Origin: Asparagopsis taxiformis
Lineage: Eukaryota > Rhodophyta > Florideophyceae > Bonnemaisoniales > Bonnemaisoniaceae
Assembly: GCA_030407315.1 (NCBI GenBank)
Contig: JALQPE010000582.1
Span: 34,894-98,893, forward strand
DNA: 64,000 nt
Direction: 5' to 3'
A program made the translations under genes and the position numbers. Positions 63,825 through 64,000 of this stretch are shown here, in pieces; positions within the stretch are counted from its first letter, which is position 1, and each line of letters begins with the position of its first letter. Below the pieces are notes generated by a model. It did no database searches. It saw nothing but the letters and a program-made list of their open reading frames with translations, and had not been told where the DNA came from.

Positions 63825-64000
63825 CGCATCCAACACAAGATGCTCTCGGAGGGCGTGAGCAGGATAAGTGTTGCTGCAAAATGGTGCTTTTCATGAGATT
63901 TTCGACTTTTAAATAGAAATTGGCTTGAAACAGTCCAGCAAGGCTGCAATCCGTCACGTGATGGCCCGAGCGCGTCTCAACACCTTCGCGGGAGATGCCC

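Overview
The window is eukaryotic nuclear DNA, rich in transposable elements. Evidence: long ORFs with little sign of introns; Ty3/gypsy and Ty1/copia retrotransposons; CACTA/KDZ-type transposases; remnants of condensin II and lysosomal-type acid phosphatase genes; TATA boxes 50-190 bp upstream of several start codons. A TE-rich, intron-poor multicellular red alga (florideophyte type) fits best. That is an inference, not a proof.

Layout. 1-3.1 kb: a Tnp2-like transposase leaving the left edge, divergent from a basic protein gene. 3.1-11.3 kb: a SINE-like repeat and a graveyard of dead cellular genes: an unrecognised one, DUF1415, condensin-II CAP-G2, and a histidine acid phosphatase that has lost its catalytic head. 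11.5-14.6 kb: an intact 1040-aa protein joining a ParB/sulfiredoxin-like domain to a 2-oxoglutarate/Fe(II) oxygenase-like domain. 14.9-18.2 kb: tandem repeats, a strand-skewed G-rich stretch, and an array of palindromic motifs. 20.3-24.0 kb: a second, broken DDE transposase. 24.6-32.0 kb: two frameshifted relatives of the ParB-oxygenase gene. 32.6-46.9 kb (minus): a ParB-like / beta-class DNA methyltransferase / SET gene, split by a young 10.7-kb chromodomain gypsy element (34075-44793) with 5-bp target duplications TGCGC. 47.6-51.1 kb: two convergent unknown genes. 51.4-51.8 kb: a second palindrome array like the one at 17.9-18.1 kb. 51.8-56.8 kb: a truncated copia element holding a nested 1.27-kb solo LTR. 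57.4-63.8 kb: a membrane protein and secreted cysteine-rich (Eph-receptor-like, GCC2/GCC3) genes, with a partial duplication and a decayed divergent paralogue.

The most interesting reading is that 18-51.8 kb, minus the gypsy insert, was one large mobile or hitch-hiking unit. It would contain a DDE transposase, two ParB-oxygenases, a ParB-DNA-methyltransferase-SET fusion, a possible Tudor-like protein and a coiled-coil protein. Similar GGCAGTA...TACTGCC arrays flank it, and a private palindrome (core AATAATACC/GGTATTATT) punctuates it at gene ends. The combination of DNA methylation, oxidation and histone-methylation domains with a transposase recalls the KDZ-TET/JBP association in fungi, but the domains differ. 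Many copies carry single-base frameshifts, so most are probably dead, or the sequence has errors.
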